Shown here one piece after another: positions 17,490 through 26,835 of a DNA stretch of 64,000 nt. The DNA lies in assembly GCA_944384125.1 (NCBI GenBank), contig CALWSF010000001.1:62001-126000 (forward strand), given 5' to 3'. The notes under the pieces were generated by a model. The model did no database searches and was not told where the DNA came from. It saw nothing but the letters and a program-made list of their open reading frames with translations. Both the position numbers and the translations under genes were made by a program. Within the stretch, counting starts at the first letter, position 1, and each line of letters opens with the position of its first letter. Origin of the DNA: an uncultured Lachnospiraceae bacterium. Lineage in GTDB: Bacteria; Bacillota; Clostridia; Lachnospirales; Lachnospiraceae.

Positions 17490-18809
17490 CTACATTTCTG
17501 CGGTTATAAAGATGTCATAGATAGCTTTAACGGCAACCTCAAAGTCTGCGTTTTTCACTCCGATAATGATGTTCAGCTCGCTGGAGCCCTGATCGATCAT
17601 TTTGACATTTACGCGGGCATGAGCTAAAGCGGAGAATATGCGTCCTGCCGTTCCGCGTGCAGATTTCATGCCGCGTCCCACAACAGCGATAAGTGCCAGA
17701 TCGGATTCCAGTTCTACAGAATCAGGCTGAACAGCCCGATGGATGCCGGCAATCACTGATTGCTCATACTCTTCGAACTCCGTCTGATGAACGAAAATGG
17801 TCATGGTATCAATTCCGGAAGGCATATGCTCGAAGGAAATGCCGGAACGCTCAAATACATCCAGAACCTTTCTCCCAAAACCAATCTCAGAGTTCATCAT
17901 AGCCTTTTCGATTGTGATGGAGCAAAAGCCTTTTTTTCCTGCTATTCCTGTGATGGTGTATTTAGGTTTGCGGCAGGTGGTTTCCACAATCAGGGTGCCG
18001 GGATCATCCGGTTTGTTTGTATTGCGGATGTTAATGGGAATTCCTTCACGGCGTACCGGGAAAATGGCATCCTCATGAAGAACGCTTGCTCCCATATAGG
18101 CCAGTTCCCTGAGTTCTTTGTAAGTAATTGTCTCGATGGGAACAGGGTTTTCCACAAGACGGGGATCTGTTACGAGGAAGCCGGACACATCTGTCCAGTT
18201 TTCATAAAGATCAGCATGAATGGCTCTGGCAACGATAGAACCGGTAATGTCAGAACCGCCCCGGGAGAATGTATGGATGGAACCGTCCGGCTTGGAACCG
18301 TAAAATCCGGGAATGACAGCGCGCTCCGTGTGGGAGAGGCGCTCAGCCAGCTCACAGTTGGTTTTCTCGGAGAGAAAATTTCCCTCTTCGTCAAAAAAGA
18401 TTACATCTGCCGCATCAATAAACTCAAATCCGAGATACTGAGACATAATAAGACCGTTGAGGTATTCTCCCCGGGATGCGGCATAATCACGGCCTGTTTT
18501 TGCAAGGAAATTCTTTTCTATAGTCTGAAATTCAAAATCCAGGTTAAGGTTAAGTTCAAGCCCGTCAATGATCTGCTCATAGCGCTCTTTAATTCTGGAC
18601 AGAATTTTGCCGTAGCTGGCACCGGATGCCGCAGCATCATAGCAGGCATACAGAAGATCCGTTACCTTGTCATCATTTTTATTTCGTTTGCCGGGAGCAG
18701 AGGGTACAACATACCGCCTTGCCTTGTCGGCCAGAATAATATCACTTACTTTTTTGAACTGTTTGGCACTGGCCAGAGAGCTGCCGCCAAATTTTACTAC
18801 CTTTTTCAT
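17490..18809 (-). CDS. lysC: Aspartate kinase
   Basis: 439 residues, the length of monofunctional LysC/ThrA-like kinases. It phosphorylates aspartate, the entry to lysine, threonine, methionine and diaminopimelate synthesis. The N-terminal kinase motif 'KKVVKFGGSSLASAKQF' and 'IPGFYGSKPDGSIHTFSRGG' with 'SDITGSIVARAI' are typical. The last 150 residues form two ACT domains ('GFCSITIEKAMMNSEIG', 'LALIAVVGRGM') that bind allosteric amino acids. AGGAGGATCTG precedes the ATG. I saw no lysine riboswitch or T-box in the 60-nt gap to lepB, so it is probably co-transcribed with lepB or feedback-controlled at the enzyme level. Confidence 0.95.
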   Translation of the reverse strand: MKKVVKFGGSSLASAKQFKKVSDIILADKARRYVVPSAPGKRNKNDDKVTDLLYACYDAAASGASYGKILSRIKERYEQIIDGLELNLNLDFEFQTIEKNFLAKTGRDYAASRGEYLNGLIMSQYLGFEFIDAADVIFFDEEGNFLSEKTNCELAERLSHTERAVIPGFYGSKPDGSIHTFSRGGSDITGSIVARAIHADLYENWTDVSGFLVTDPRLVENPVPIETITYKELRELAYMGASVLHEDAIFPVRREGIPINIRNTNKPDDPGTLIVETTCRKPKYTITGIAGKKGFCSITIEKAMMNSEIGFGRKVLDVFERSGISFEHMPSGIDTMTIFVHQTEFEEYEQSVIAGIHRAVQPDSVELESDLALIAVVGRGMKSARGTAGRIFSALAHARVNVKMIDQGSSELNIIIGVKNADFEVAVKAIYDIFITAEM

Positions 18810-18869
18810 CAGATCCTCCTAAAAGTATTCATTTTATATCACGGGTCCGGAAACAGTCAGTCCGTGAAT

Positions 18870-19652
18870 TTATTCAAGCATTTGTATTTTGGGGAAATAC
18901 TGGAACAGTACCTTGGCAATCAGTTTTTCCCTTTTTACATATTTATTGGTCCATCTGCGGGAGTCGTTGGAATGATTTCGGTTGTCTCCCATCATAAAAT
19001 AGCAGCCCTCTGGCACCTCATAATGCTGGGGCGGCTCCGGATCCATAGGCTCATTCAGGTAAGGCTCATCCAGAGGTGTATCCGAACCGTTTATATAAAC
19101 CTTGCCGTCAATTATATCAATGGTATCGCCGGGAAGGCCTATGATTCGCTTGACATAGTAGGTTTTTACGCCTCTGGCTTCATCATCCGGATAAATAAAG
19201 ATGGCAATATCTCCGCGCTCAGGCTCTCCGAAACGATAGCTTAGGCGGGAACCGATTACACGGTCGCCTGCCATAATAGTGCTCTCCATGGAGCCGGTAG
19301 GAACCTGGCTGTTGGCAATGATTTGTGTGTTAATAATAAAGGCAATCACAGCCGCTGCAGCAAGAACCTGAATCCAGCTGATAATTTCTTTTTTCAGATT
19401 GAAGGGTTCTTTTTTTCTGGATTTTTCCGGGGAGTCATCATCTGTGCTCTGGCCGGAGTCCGGTTTTTCATTGTCTGCGGCGGACCGGTTTCCTTCGTCT
19501 GGTGCGTCCTGACTGCTGTCGTCCTGTGCCGGTTCGGACTGGTTAATGCCGATTTTCCCTGATTTCAGATTGGCCAGTATTCCGTCCAGATCACTCAGCG
19601 CCGGATTGGAACGGGTATCTTCCTCCCGCGGATTATTCTCTCTATGCTTCAT
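18870..19652 (-). CDS. lepB: Type I signal peptidase with acidic N-terminal extension
   Basis: 260 residues from ATG 19650-19652, preceded by CAGGAGATATC. It removes signal peptides at the outer membrane face. One membrane helix (about 90-112) is followed by the catalytic Ser121 in 'NSQVPTGSMEST' and Lys168 in 'YYVKRIIGLPGD', with box E 'MMGDNRNHSNDSR' near the end. The first 85 residues are hydrophilic, rich in Asp/Glu/Ser, and absent from the short Bacillus SipS type. They would be cytoplasmic. The upstream frame to 19769 lacks a start with a ribosome site and runs into the divergent gene. lysC follows 60 nt downstream. Confidence 0.95.
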   Translation of the reverse strand: MKHRENNPREEDTRSNPALSDLDGILANLKSGKIGINQSEPAQDDSSQDAPDEGNRSAADNEKPDSGQSTDDDSPEKSRKKEPFNLKKEIISWIQVLAAAAVIAFIINTQIIANSQVPTGSMESTIMAGDRVIGSRLSYRFGEPERGDIAIFIYPDDEARGVKTYYVKRIIGLPGDTIDIIDGKVYINGSDTPLDEPYLNEPMDPEPPQHYEVPEGCYFMMGDNRNHSNDSRRWTNKYVKREKLIAKVLFQYFPKIQMLE

Positions 19653-19762
19653 GATATCTCCTGTTTGACGAATAAGTTTTATTTGCAATATAATAGTGTA
19701 TATGAGTTTTTTTGTTTTAGCAAGTTTTTTTAAAGAATTTTCACAATTACAGGGAGGAATGG

Positions 19763-20860
19763 ATGGCAAAACCAGAGGGCAAAGTTAAAAAAGGAGGGGG
19801 GACAGGGCGGCTGTATCTGGCCGGCTGTATTTTTTTCGGTGCAGGTGCCGTCCTTCAGGCTGCAGCGAGGCTGCTGACCGGTTTTGGAGAGTGGTATGCT
19901 GTTACTGTGTATCCTGTTATCACAGGGACACTGGGGAGGCTATCGGGGCTGTTTCCCTTTTCTCTGGCTGAGGCCGGGCTGTATATTCTTGTGGCGGGAG
20001 CAGCAGTGCAGGCAGTCAGGCTCGCCGTGAGGCGGGGGTATGGCTGGAGACAGTGTGCTGCCCGTATTTTTCTGTGCATCTCTGTCCTTTTTTTTATGTA
20101 TACTGCATGCTGCGGTGTAAATTATTATCGGAGGCCATTTTCCGATTATCTGGGATATGAAATGGGGAAGAATAAAAAGGAGGATCTGGAAGCTCTGGTG
20201 GGATGGCTTTCACAGCAGGTCAATGATGCTTATGTGGAAATCGACGGGGATTCTTTTGGGGAATTGGAACGGCTCGGCCGCGATGGGGTTGCTGCGATGG
20301 AGACGCTGGGAAAGGAGTATCCGCAGTTTGCAGGTTTTTATCCCCGTCCCAAACCTCTGATCATGTCATGGATTCTGTCAGTTCAGCAGATGTGCGGAGT
20401 CTATTCACCTTTTACTGTGGAAGCCAATTATAACAGGGATATGACTGCTTATAATATTCCTCATACAATATGTCATGAGCTGTCCCACCTCAGGGGATTC
20501 ATGCGTGAGGATGAGGCTAACTTCATAGGATTTCTGGCCTGTATCGGTTCGGAGTCTGCACAGTACCGGTACAGCGGCTATCTGATGGGGTGGATTTATG
20601 CGGGAAATGCTCTGGTTCAGGAGGACTGGGAAGCATACATCCGCTGCAGAAACAGTCTGCGGCCGGAGGTAGACAGAGATCTCAGAGACAATACGGAATT
20701 CTGGAATAAATACGAATCGCGGGTTTCTGAAGTGGCAGAGGCTGTGAATGACACATATCTGCGGATTAACAGTCAGTCGGATGGGGTAAAGAGTTATGGA
20801 CGGATGGTGGATTTAATGCTTTCATGGTACAGAGAAACGGCCGCAAAGGACATGCAGTAG
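19763..20860 (+). CDS. DUF3810-type membrane protein with HExxH motif
   Basis: 365 residues starting behind AGGGAGG. Three hydrophobic helices occupy the first 120 residues, followed by a soluble domain containing 'PHTICHELSHLRGFMREDEANFIGFL'. H-E-L-S-H followed by a downstream E-x-E/N is a gluzincin-like zinc site, a hallmark of DUF3810 proteins. Biochemical activity in this family is uncharacterised to my knowledge, so membrane-linked metallopeptidase is an inference from the motif. It is divergent from lepB, with the two starts 110 bp apart. Confidence 0.75.
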   Translation: MAKPEGKVKKGGGTGRLYLAGCIFFGAGAVLQAAARLLTGFGEWYAVTVYPVITGTLGRLSGLFPFSLAEAGLYILVAGAAVQAVRLAVRRGYGWRQCAARIFLCISVLFFMYTACCGVNYYRRPFSDYLGYEMGKNKKEDLEALVGWLSQQVNDAYVEIDGDSFGELERLGRDGVAAMETLGKEYPQFAGFYPRPKPLIMSWILSVQQMCGVYSPFTVEANYNRDMTAYNIPHTICHELSHLRGFMREDEANFIGFLACIGSESAQYRYSGYLMGWIYAGNALVQEDWEAYIRCRNSLRPEVDRDLRDNTEFWNKYESRVSEVAEAVNDTYLRINSQSDGVKSYGRMVDLMLSWYRETAAKDMQ

Positions 20861-20942
20861 AACAGCCGGATGAAATCCCGAAGACAGTAAAAGTAAACCT
20901 GCATTCTGGCATTCTAAAAAAAGCCTAAATCCTCTAAAAAGA

Positions 20943-20971
20943 TTGTATTCTGAGCGGTTGAATGTTAAAAT
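20943..20971 (+). promoter_or_regulatory. Promoter upstream of glgB
   Basis: TTGTAT (20943-20948) and TAAAAT (20966-20971) are 17 bp apart, the only convincing pair in the 220-bp gap before glgB. Confidence 0.55.
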
Positions 20972-20977
20972 GAAGCT

Positions 20978-21079
20978 AAAACGTTATGGGCTGTCGGGCC
21001 GGCAGATGCCGGTCGGAGGTATTGGCTATGTGTAGCGCCGTAGCGGGAAAACCAAGAAGCACTATAAGGGGGCGTATTT
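20978..21079 (+). promoter_or_regulatory. Structured leader of glgB, unassigned
   Basis: About 100 nt lie between the predicted start of transcription and the ATG. A GC-rich hairpin, GGCCGGC-AGAT-GCCGGTC (20997-21014), is followed by a second short stem, GGCTA-TGTG-TAGC (21024-21034). Neither is followed by a U tract, and GGGGG (21069-21073) is the ribosome site. I could not match it to a known riboswitch class. Confidence 0.35.
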
Positions 21080-23584
21080 ATGGATAAGACATTGTACGAT
21101 TTAATGGACTGGGCAGGGATCGAAGAGATTGTCTATTCGGAAGCAGCCAATCCGCATAATATGCTGGGAGCTCATATGACAGAAAACGGAATGCTGGTGC
21201 AGGCTTTCATTCCCACAGCCCGGGACATAACAGTTAAATTGAACTCCACGGGAAAGAAATATCAGATGGAGATGGCTGATGAGGCCGGATTTTTTGCGGC
21301 GCTTATTCCAAGAAAAACACTGTGCGACTATACTCTTCTGGTGTTTTATGACAACGGTACTTTGGGGGAGATACATGATCCGTATTCTTTTGCGCCCCAG
21401 TTTACGGATTCAGATTTAAAGAAGTTTGAGGCGGGTATTCACTACAGCATTTATAATAAGATGGGTGCTCACCCGATGACGATAAAAGGTGTTTCCGGTG
21501 TGTATTTTGCAGTTTGGGCGCCCTGTGCGATGCGCGTCAGCGTGGTGGGCGATTTTAATCTCTGGGACGGGCGGCGTCATCAGATGCGCCGGCTGGGAGA
21601 TTCCGGTATTTTTGAGATTTTTATTCCCGGGATAAAAAAGGGAGCAGTATATAAATATGAAATCAAATTCCGCAACGGAGACCCGGCTCTTAAGGCGGAT
21701 CCATATGCAAATTATGCAGAACTGCGGCCTAACACAGCTTCCATCGTGTGGGATCTGAACCAGTATGAGTGGGGAGACGGGGAGTGGATGAAAAAGAGGG
21801 CATCCAGTGACACGCGGACGGAGCCCATGTCCATTTATGAAGTGCACCTTGGCTCATGGATGAGAAAAGCAGTGGAGAAGGACGAGCTGGGAAATGATAT
21901 TATCGGCTCGGAATTTTATAACTACCGGGAGCTTGCAAAAAAGCTGGCTGAATATGTAAAGGAGATGGGTTATACCCATGTGGAGCTTCTTCCCGTCATG
22001 GAGCATCCGCTTGATGCATCCTGGGGATATCAGGTTACCGGTTATTATGCTCCCACAAGCCGTTTCGGTACGCCGGATGATTTCATGTATTTTATGGATT
22101 ATATGCACAGTCAGGGGATTGGCGTCATTCTTGACTGGGTTCCGGCTCATTTTCCGCGGGATGCGTGGGGAATGGCACAGTTTGACGGAAGCTGTGTATA
22201 TGAACATCAGGATCCGAGACAGGGCTCACACCCGCACTGGGGAACGCTTATTTATAACTATGGCCGTCCGGGGGTGTCCAATTTTCTGATTGCCAATGCC
22301 ATGTTCTGGGCGGACCGGTATCATGCGGACGGCATTCGCTTTGACGCTGTGGCATCCATGCTGTATCTCGATTACGGAAAGAACCCGGGCGAATGGGTGG
22401 CCAATATTTATGGGGGACATGAGAATCTTGAGGCGGTTGAATTTCTCAAGCACTTAAATTCGGTATTTAAGGGGAGAAAGGACGGCGCGATTCTGATTGC
22501 TGAGGAATCCACTGCCTGGCCTAAGGTAACCGGCGATGTGAAAAACGGCGGACTGGGATTTGATTACAAATGGAATATGGGCTGGATGAACGACTTCCTG
22601 GGATATATGCAGTGCGATCCTTATTTCCGATGTCATCATTATAATGAACTGACATTCAGTATGATCTATGCATACAGCGAAAATTTTGTACTGGTATTTT
22701 CCCATGATGAGGTTGTGCACGGGAAAGGTTCTCTGGTTAATAAAATGCCGGGCAGCACTCTGGAGGACAAGTTTGCCAATCTCCGCGCGGCGTACGGCTT
22801 TATGCTGGGACATCCGGGCAAGAAGCTTTTGTTTATGGGACAGGATTTCGGGCAGATGGATGAATGGAATGAGAATGCCGGGATTGAGTGGGAGCTTCTC
22901 CAGTACCCTATTCACAGCCAGATGCACGAATATGTGAAAGAACTCAACAGTCTGTATCGGAGTCATCCGGCACTTTACCGGAATGATTATCATCCGGACG
23001 GTTTTGAGTGGATTAACTGTATGGATGCGGCAAATAATATTGTGTCCTTTGTGCGGAAGGGCGGCGGCGAGACACTGCTTTTCATCTGTAATTTTGCCCC
23101 GGTGCTTCATCAGAAGTATCAGGTGGGGGTTCCTTTTGAGGGTAAATATAAAGAGATTTTCTGCAGCGATGCCGAGCGGTTTGGCGGAAGCGGTAAGGTA
23201 AATCCGCGGGTCAAGACAGCGCGGGCGTCTGAGTGTGACGGAAAAAACTGTTCTATCACAGTTCAGGTTCCGCCGCTGGGAGTATGTATTTTTAACTGTA
23301 CACCGGATTTGACGGCTGCCGGTAAGAGCGGAAGCGGACGGATGACAGGAAAAGGAAGACCAAAGAAAACGGCAGGGGGAAAGGGAAAAAGCAGCAAAGC
23401 TTCCGTTGTCTCTGTGAAGACGGAGGATTCCCTGAAAACGGAACCGGTTTCAGAGAAGAAGGAAGATATAAAGGAAGAGACTGTTTCCGGGACAACGGAA
23501 AGAGAATCCATTGCTTCTAAAATTATAAGACTTCCCGGCGTGACAGGGAAAGTGCGTCTCGGAAAGAAAAAAGAAGAAAAATAG
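21080..23584 (+). CDS. glgB: 1,4-alpha-glucan branching enzyme with a long charged C-terminal tail
   Basis: 834 residues. It makes alpha-1,6 branches in glycogen. The order is an N-terminal module, a CBM48 domain (about 120-215), then a GH13 barrel with 'DWVPAHFPRD' (region I), nucleophile Asp422 in 'DGIRFDAVASML', acid/base Glu475 in 'LIAEESTAWP' and 'LVFSHDEVVHGK' (region IV). All catalytic residues are present. After the C-terminal beta domain (to about residue 740) comes a tail of roughly 95 residues rich in Lys, Gly, Ser and Glu, which ordinary GlgB (about 630-730 aa) lacks. Other glycogen genes are not adjacent. Confidence 0.95.
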   Translation: MDKTLYDLMDWAGIEEIVYSEAANPHNMLGAHMTENGMLVQAFIPTARDITVKLNSTGKKYQMEMADEAGFFAALIPRKTLCDYTLLVFYDNGTLGEIHDPYSFAPQFTDSDLKKFEAGIHYSIYNKMGAHPMTIKGVSGVYFAVWAPCAMRVSVVGDFNLWDGRRHQMRRLGDSGIFEIFIPGIKKGAVYKYEIKFRNGDPALKADPYANYAELRPNTASIVWDLNQYEWGDGEWMKKRASSDTRTEPMSIYEVHLGSWMRKAVEKDELGNDIIGSEFYNYRELAKKLAEYVKEMGYTHVELLPVMEHPLDASWGYQVTGYYAPTSRFGTPDDFMYFMDYMHSQGIGVILDWVPAHFPRDAWGMAQFDGSCVYEHQDPRQGSHPHWGTLIYNYGRPGVSNFLIANAMFWADRYHADGIRFDAVASMLYLDYGKNPGEWVANIYGGHENLEAVEFLKHLNSVFKGRKDGAILIAEESTAWPKVTGDVKNGGLGFDYKWNMGWMNDFLGYMQCDPYFRCHHYNELTFSMIYAYSENFVLVFSHDEVVHGKGSLVNKMPGSTLEDKFANLRAAYGFMLGHPGKKLLFMGQDFGQMDEWNENAGIEWELLQYPIHSQMHEYVKELNSLYRSHPALYRNDYHPDGFEWINCMDAANNIVSFVRKGGGETLLFICNFAPVLHQKYQVGVPFEGKYKEIFCSDAERFGGSGKVNPRVKTARASECDGKNCSITVQVPPLGVCIFNCTPDLTAAGKSGSGRMTGKGRPKKTAGGKGKSSKASVVSVKTEDSLKTEPVSEKKEDIKEETVSGTTERESIASKIIRLPGVTGKVRLGKKKEEK

Positions 23585-23665
23585 AAACAATGATGAAAAG
23601 CAGAACAGTATGCCGGCCCTGAGAAAGCGGCAGGGCTGTGCGGCTGCCAGGTAAAGGAGAGATGA

Positions 23666-24565
23666 ATGGAAACGGGAACTGGGATTGAAGAAATTGCGGA
23701 GACGCTGGTAACGCCTTCGGGACTGAATACGGACGCTTTATCCATGATAGTTTCAAAAGTCGGCCCCTGGCTTTTGGGACTGGGCGGAAAAATTGTGATA
23801 GCACTCATTATTTTTCTGGTAGGAAGAAAAATAATTGCTGTTCTTAAAAAAATGATGAACCGCTCTCTGGAAAAAGCGGGGGTAGAGGTTGGAGTTGCGA
23901 AATTTATCCGCTCTCTGACAGAATTTTCTCTGAATGTACTGCTGATTTTTATTATTGCCGGTCAGATGGGAATTGACAGCGCATCGATTGTTGCAGTTCT
24001 CGGAGCAGCCGGCCTGGCGCTCAGCCTGGCTCTGCAGGGAAGTCTGGCGAACTTCGCCGGAGGCCTTCTGATCCTCATTATGAAGCCATATCGGGTGGGA
24101 GATTATATCATATGCAAGGAAGGCGAGGGAACTGTTTCGATGGTGGGACTGGTTTACACTACTCTCATGACAATTGACAACAGAGCTATTACCATTCCCA
24201 ATGGAACTCTTTCAAATTCCACAGTAACGAATGTTACGGCAATGGAGCGGCGCAGACTGGATCTTACAGTGGGGATCGGTTATAATTCTGATATCAAAAA
24301 AGCCAAAGGAATTCTTGAAAGATTATACAGAGAACATCCTGCGATAGAAAAAGAATCAGAGATTACCGTATATGTTGACAGTCTGGGAGACAGTGCGGTT
24401 ATTCTGGGAGTGCGGGGCTGGGTTGCCGCCTCGGAGTACTGGAAAACACGATGGTATATTCTTGAGCAGATTAAGCTAACGTTTGACAGGGAAGGAATAG
24501 AGATACCTTTTAATCAGATGGATGTACATCTGAAGGAGTCGGCGGGAGAGAGGTCGTTTCCATGA
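23666..24565 (+). CDS. MscS-family small-conductance mechanosensitive channel
   Basis: 299 residues starting behind AAGGAGA. Three membrane helices lie at about 30-50, 75-95 and 100-130. The pore helix 'GLALSLALQGSLANFAGG' shows the Gly/Ala packing pattern of MscS TM3, followed by 'MKPYRVGDYI' and a beta domain with 'GLVYTTLMTIDNRAITIPNG'. It would act as an inner-membrane osmotic release valve. The next gene begins inside its stop codon (ATGA at 24562-24565), indicating translational coupling. Confidence 0.93.
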   Translation: METGTGIEEIAETLVTPSGLNTDALSMIVSKVGPWLLGLGGKIVIALIIFLVGRKIIAVLKKMMNRSLEKAGVEVGVAKFIRSLTEFSLNVLLIFIIAGQMGIDSASIVAVLGAAGLALSLALQGSLANFAGGLLILIMKPYRVGDYIICKEGEGTVSMVGLVYTTLMTIDNRAITIPNGTLSNSTVTNVTAMERRRLDLTVGIGYNSDIKKAKGILERLYREHPAIEKESEITVYVDSLGDSAVILGVRGWVAASEYWKTRWYILEQIKLTFDREGIEIPFNQMDVHLKESAGERSFP

Positions 24566-25101
24566 TAAAAGAAGCTGCAAGATTTGCAAAGAAAGCACAT
24601 CACGGCGCGTTTCGAAAAGGAACGAATGTACCATATATAACCCATCCTCTGGAAACAGCTGTAATTGTATCCATGATGACAGATGATGCTGAACTGATAG
24701 CGGCCGCGCTTCTTCATGATACGATTGAAGATGCCGGGGTAAGTTATGGAGAGCTCAGAAGTGAATTCGGAAAGCGCGTAGCTGACCTGGTAGCGGAAGA
24801 GAGTGAGGACAAGTCCAGAACGTGGGAAGAGAGGAAAAGCAGTACCTTAAAGCGCCTTGAGACGGCAAGCCGGGACATTAAGATTCTGACACTGGCGGAC
24901 AAGCTCAGCAATATACGGAGTATGGCAAGGGATTATCTGCTGGTGGGGGAGGAACTGTGGAAGCGGTTCAATGTGACGGAAAAGGAAAAGCATGGCTGGT
25001 ATTACGGCTCGATGATAAAGCTTCTGAAGGAATTTGACGGAACGCCGGAGTATCAGGAGTATACAGAGCTTTATCGGCGGGTTTTCGGGCAGCAGAACTG
25101 A
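24562..25101 (+). CDS. HD-domain protein resembling small alarmone hydrolases
   Basis: 179 residues, a single HD domain. 'YITHPLETAVIV', 'AALLHDTIEDAG' and 'LADKLSNIRSMA' supply the H...HD...D metal ligands of the RelA/SpoT hydrolase domain, and 'FRKGTNVPYITHP' is the RKG/PYI motif of that group. There is no synthetase or TGS/ACT region, so it matches stand-alone hydrolases (SAH/Mesh1-like), expected to act on (p)ppGpp or related nucleotides. It overlaps the MscS gene by 4 nt. The substrate is inferred from family only. Confidence 0.85.
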   Translation: MIKEAARFAKKAHHGAFRKGTNVPYITHPLETAVIVSMMTDDAELIAAALLHDTIEDAGVSYGELRSEFGKRVADLVAEESEDKSRTWEERKSSTLKRLETASRDIKILTLADKLSNIRSMARDYLLVGEELWKRFNVTEKEKHGWYYGSMIKLLKEFDGTPEYQEYTELYRRVFGQQN

Positions 25102-25201
25102 CCTGCCGGCATAAAATAAATTAAAAGGTATGACAGCGGGAGGCGGCGGTGTGCCGCCGTCTCTGTTTGTGAGACATAAAAGTAAAGCGGGGAGAAAAGA
25201 A

Positions 25202-25870
25202 ATGATTTTAAAAGATATATGGAAGGATATAAAAGCAGTTCAGGAGAGAGATCCGGCTGCGCGCAGTGCATTGGAAGTTCTTCTTCTGTATCAGGGCATT
25301 CATGCTCTGATCTGGCATCGCATTGCACATTGGTTCTATGTGCACCATATGTTTTTTGTGGCGCGTCTTATTTCACAGATTGCACGGTTTTTTACGCTTA
25401 TAGAGATACATCCCGGCGCTCAGCTTGGACACGGAATCCTGATTGATCATGGCTGCGGGGTTGTGATTGGCGAGACGGCAGTGGTGGGAGATAACTGCAC
25501 CATATACCAGGGAGTGACTCTGGGAGGCGTGGGCACAGCAAAGGGAAAACGTCATCCCACTTTGGGAAATAACGTGACGGTAGGCTCAGGTGCTAAGATT
25601 CTGGGTTCTTTTGAGGTAGGGGACAACTGTGCAGTTGCGGCAAATGCGGTTCTTCTCCGACCGCTGGAGGAAAATACAACTGCGGTGGGAATCCCGGCCC
25701 GTCCGGTAAAAAAGGACGGAGTGGCACTGCCCAAGAAACAGAAGATGATTATCGGTGAGGATGACAGAAGGCTCATGAAGGAGATAGAGGGTCTTCGCCA
25801 GGAGATTGAGAGCCTTCGGCGGGAAGTGGAGGAGCTTCGTGCTGCCGGCAATGTAAAAAAGGATGAATGA
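25202..25870 (+). CDS. cysE: Serine O-acetyltransferase
   Basis: 222 residues from the ATG at 25202 (GGGGAGA upstream). It acetylates serine with acetyl-CoA, the first step to cysteine. An alpha-helical N-terminal part ('RDPAARSALEVLL', 'IWHRIAHWFYVH') precedes a left-handed beta-helix of hexapeptide repeats with 'GIDHGCGVVIGETAVVGD'-like turns: here 'LIDHGCGVVIGETAVVG', with the catalytic Asp-His. The end is a Glu/Arg-rich coiled coil (about 185-215) rather than the Ile-terminated tail that binds CysK, so complex formation with CysK is uncertain. An in-frame extension upstream to 25130 has no ribosome site. Confidence 0.93.
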   Translation: MILKDIWKDIKAVQERDPAARSALEVLLLYQGIHALIWHRIAHWFYVHHMFFVARLISQIARFFTLIEIHPGAQLGHGILIDHGCGVVIGETAVVGDNCTIYQGVTLGGVGTAKGKRHPTLGNNVTVGSGAKILGSFEVGDNCAVAANAVLLRPLEENTTAVGIPARPVKKDGVALPKKQKMIIGEDDRRLMKEIEGLRQEIESLRREVEELRAAGNVKKDE

Positions 25871-25885
25871 GAGAGGATTGCCGGT

Positions 25886-26812
25886 GTGGAAGAGACAAAA
25901 TGGATGGCGGAGAAAATGAATAACAATAGTGTGCCGGATATGAAAAAAGCGGTAGTTTCTGATGAACCGCGGGATGTGGATGTGTGCCGTGAAATTGAAA
26001 AAAGTATTATCAAACATTTCCGGAAGGAGATTTGGCGCCCCTTTGTAAAAGCTCTGAATGAATATGATATGATAAAGGAAGGGGACAATATCGCTGTCTG
26101 CATTTCCGGCGGAAAGGATTCCATGCTTTTGGCCAAATGTATGCAGGAGATTCTCCGGCACGGGAAGATGGAATTTGGTCTTAAATTTCTGGTAATGGAT
26201 CCCGGTTACAACCCGGCCAACCGGAAAATGATCGAAGAAAATGCAAAAAAGATGAATATTCCAATCACGATTATTGAGTCTGATATTTTTAATGTGGTAG
26301 TGGATGTGGATCAGTCCCCCTGCTATCTCTGTGCGAGAATGCGGCGGGGCTATCTTTATGCGGGTGCCAGGAAGCTTGGATGCAATAAGATAGCTCTGGG
26401 ACATCATTTTGATGATGTGATAGAAACTATTCTGATGAGTATGCTGTACGGAGCCCAGGTCAATACTATGATGCCAAAGCTTCACAGCACCAATTTTGAA
26501 GGCATGGAGCTGATTCGGCCGCTGTATCTTGTGAAAGAGGCGGACATACTGGCATGGAAGGATTATAATCATCTTCAGTTTCTCCAGTGTGCCTGCCGGT
26601 TTACGGAGGAGGCGGAGGCGGTGCGCGGCAGGGATGAAGAGCATCTCTCCAAGCGTCAGGAAATGAAGGAGCTCATAAACCGTTTCCGTCAGATTAATTC
26701 TCATATTGAGACAAACATTTTTAAAAGTGTGGGAAATGTAAATCTGGATGCCTGCATCGGTTATGTCAAAAACGGGGAGAGGCATCATTTCCTGGAAGAA
26801 TACGACCGTTAG
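25886..26812 (+). CDS. TtcA-like PP-loop ATPase (tRNA thiolation family)
   Basis: 308 residues with a GTG start at 25886 preceded by GAGAGG at nine nt; ATG codons at 25904 and 25916 are alternatives. The PP-loop 'VCISGGKDSMLLAKC' activates a substrate with ATP. 'SPCYLCARMRRGYLY' contains the C-x-x-C of TtcA-type enzymes that hold an iron-sulfur cluster, and a third Cys pair appears in 'LQCACRF'. 'ALGHHFDDVIET' is also conserved. TtcA makes 2-thiocytidine in tRNA in Proteobacteria. In Firmicutes, relatives may have other thiolation targets, so only the family is claimed. Confidence 0.85.
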   Translation: MEETKWMAEKMNNNSVPDMKKAVVSDEPRDVDVCREIEKSIIKHFRKEIWRPFVKALNEYDMIKEGDNIAVCISGGKDSMLLAKCMQEILRHGKMEFGLKFLVMDPGYNPANRKMIEENAKKMNIPITIIESDIFNVVVDVDQSPCYLCARMRRGYLYAGARKLGCNKIALGHHFDDVIETILMSMLYGAQVNTMMPKLHSTNFEGMELIRPLYLVKEADILAWKDYNHLQFLQCACRFTEEAEAVRGRDEEHLSKRQEMKELINRFRQINSHIETNIFKSVGNVNLDACIGYVKNGERHHFLEEYDR

Positions 26813-26835
26813 AAAAGACAGCCTTTTTACTGCGC

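Noticed and set aside
18820-18870. Short inverted repeat (CACGG/CCGTG) between lepB and lysC
   Set aside because: Weak stem with no T run; does not resemble a terminator, lysine riboswitch or T-box.
17760-19244. 494-codon + strand frame opposite lysC and lepB
   Set aside because: It is antisense to two clear genes with intact active-site motifs; its translation is low in recognisable domains and has no ribosome site. It is a by-product of codon usage on the opposite strand.
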